Assembly (NCBI GenBank): GCA_964606855.1
Contig: CAZSHM010000060.1
Span: 1-5,610, forward strand
DNA from: UBA7185 sp964606855
GTDB lineage: Bacteria > Bacillota > Peptococcia > Peptococcales > Peptococcaceae
DNA length: 5,610 bases
Reading direction: 5' to 3'
Position 1 is the stretch's first letter. The number at the start of each line of letters is the position of its first letter. The notes under the pieces were generated by a model. It made no database searches. It was not told the origin of the DNA and saw nothing but the letters and a program-made list of their open reading frames with translations. Of this stretch, positions 5,550 to 5,610 are shown piece after piece. Both the position numbers and the translations under genes were made by a program.

Positions 5550-5610
5550 ACTATCTTTTTTGAAAATGCTGCAAAAACCTGTTGCTTTTTTCACGCGCAA
5601 CCGTTATAAT
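5530..5610 (+). CDS. Possible start of a divergent gene, 3' partial (doubtful)
   Basis: From the ATG at 5530 the + strand frame stays open for 27 codons to the window edge and begins MKKMFDKLSFLKMLQ, a plausible basic, amphipathic N-terminus. GGGG at 5517-5520 could serve as a weak ribosome site nine bases upstream. Against it, only about a third of its third positions are G or C, unlike every neighbouring gene. The frame also runs across the operon's -35 element and a possible rightward promoter, and no + strand promoter is visible to its left. Promoter DNA that is open by chance explains it about as well. I do not recognise a family. Confidence 0.3.
   Translation, partial: MKKMFDKLSFLKMLQKPVAFFTRNRYN
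5582..5610 (+). promoter_or_regulatory. Possible divergent promoter reading out of the window
   Basis: TTGCTT (5582-5587, three of six -35 matches) is 17 bases from a perfect TATAAT that ends at the window's last base. GTTGC at 5581-5585 and GCAAC at 5597-5601 form an inverted repeat across the spacer. If real, it drives a gene right of the window. This reading conflicts with the partial coding sequence proposed at 5530. Confidence 0.42.

Noticed and set aside
1..5610. CRISPR arrays, insertion sequences, tRNA/rRNA genes, toxin-antitoxin or defence genes
   Set aside because: No spaced direct repeats, transposase motifs, terminal inverted repeats, cloverleaf-like sequence or matching protein families were seen on either strand.

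Overview
The window looks like chromosomal DNA from a GC-rich member of the Bacillota, most likely the Clostridia. Third codon positions are mostly G or C. The gene set (TrmK, long Nif3/YqfO, PyrR, a DUF5665 protein, a copper-amine-oxidase-N 'stalk' domain protein) and the order lspA-rluD-pyrR, also found in Bacillus subtilis (lspA-ylyB-pyrR), are typical of that phylum. The lineage is inferred from gene content only.

Layout. Bases 1-720 hold the 3' end of a rightward gene for a surface-type protein ending in a stalk domain, followed by a strong intrinsic terminator at 791-830. It converges on a tightly packed leftward operon covering 5437 down to 917. In transcription order the operon encodes a DUF5665 membrane protein, the lipoprotein signal peptidase LspA, an RluD-family pseudouridine synthase, PyrR, TrmK (tRNA m1A22 methyltransferase) and a Nif3-family dinuclear-metal protein. 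The right edge (5438-5610) is a non-coding, partly very AT-rich region. It holds a convincing extended -10 promoter for the operon, a stem-loop at the predicted 5' end of its mRNA, and a possible divergent promoter reading out of the window. A short open frame leaving the window on the + strand competes with that last reading.

How the genes work together. The operon mixes envelope biogenesis (LspA, probably DUF5665), rRNA and tRNA modification (RluD, TrmK), pyrimidine control (PyrR) and a conserved metal protein of uncertain role (Nif3). These are housekeeping functions, linked mainly by co-transcription and translational coupling. At three successive junctions the last codons or stop of one gene form the Shine-Dalgarno sequence of the next. 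PyrR has no leader of its own and no pyrimidine biosynthesis genes beside it here, so it must act in trans, as an enzyme, or both.

I see no mobile element, CRISPR array, RNA gene or defence system, and no clear sign of an undescribed multi-gene system. The points of interest are local: the operon's 5' end, the coupling junctions, a possible hairpin over the rluD ribosome binding site, a palindrome over a stop codon, and the unresolved right edge. No gene-free stretch exceeds 300 bases; the longest is 721-916.
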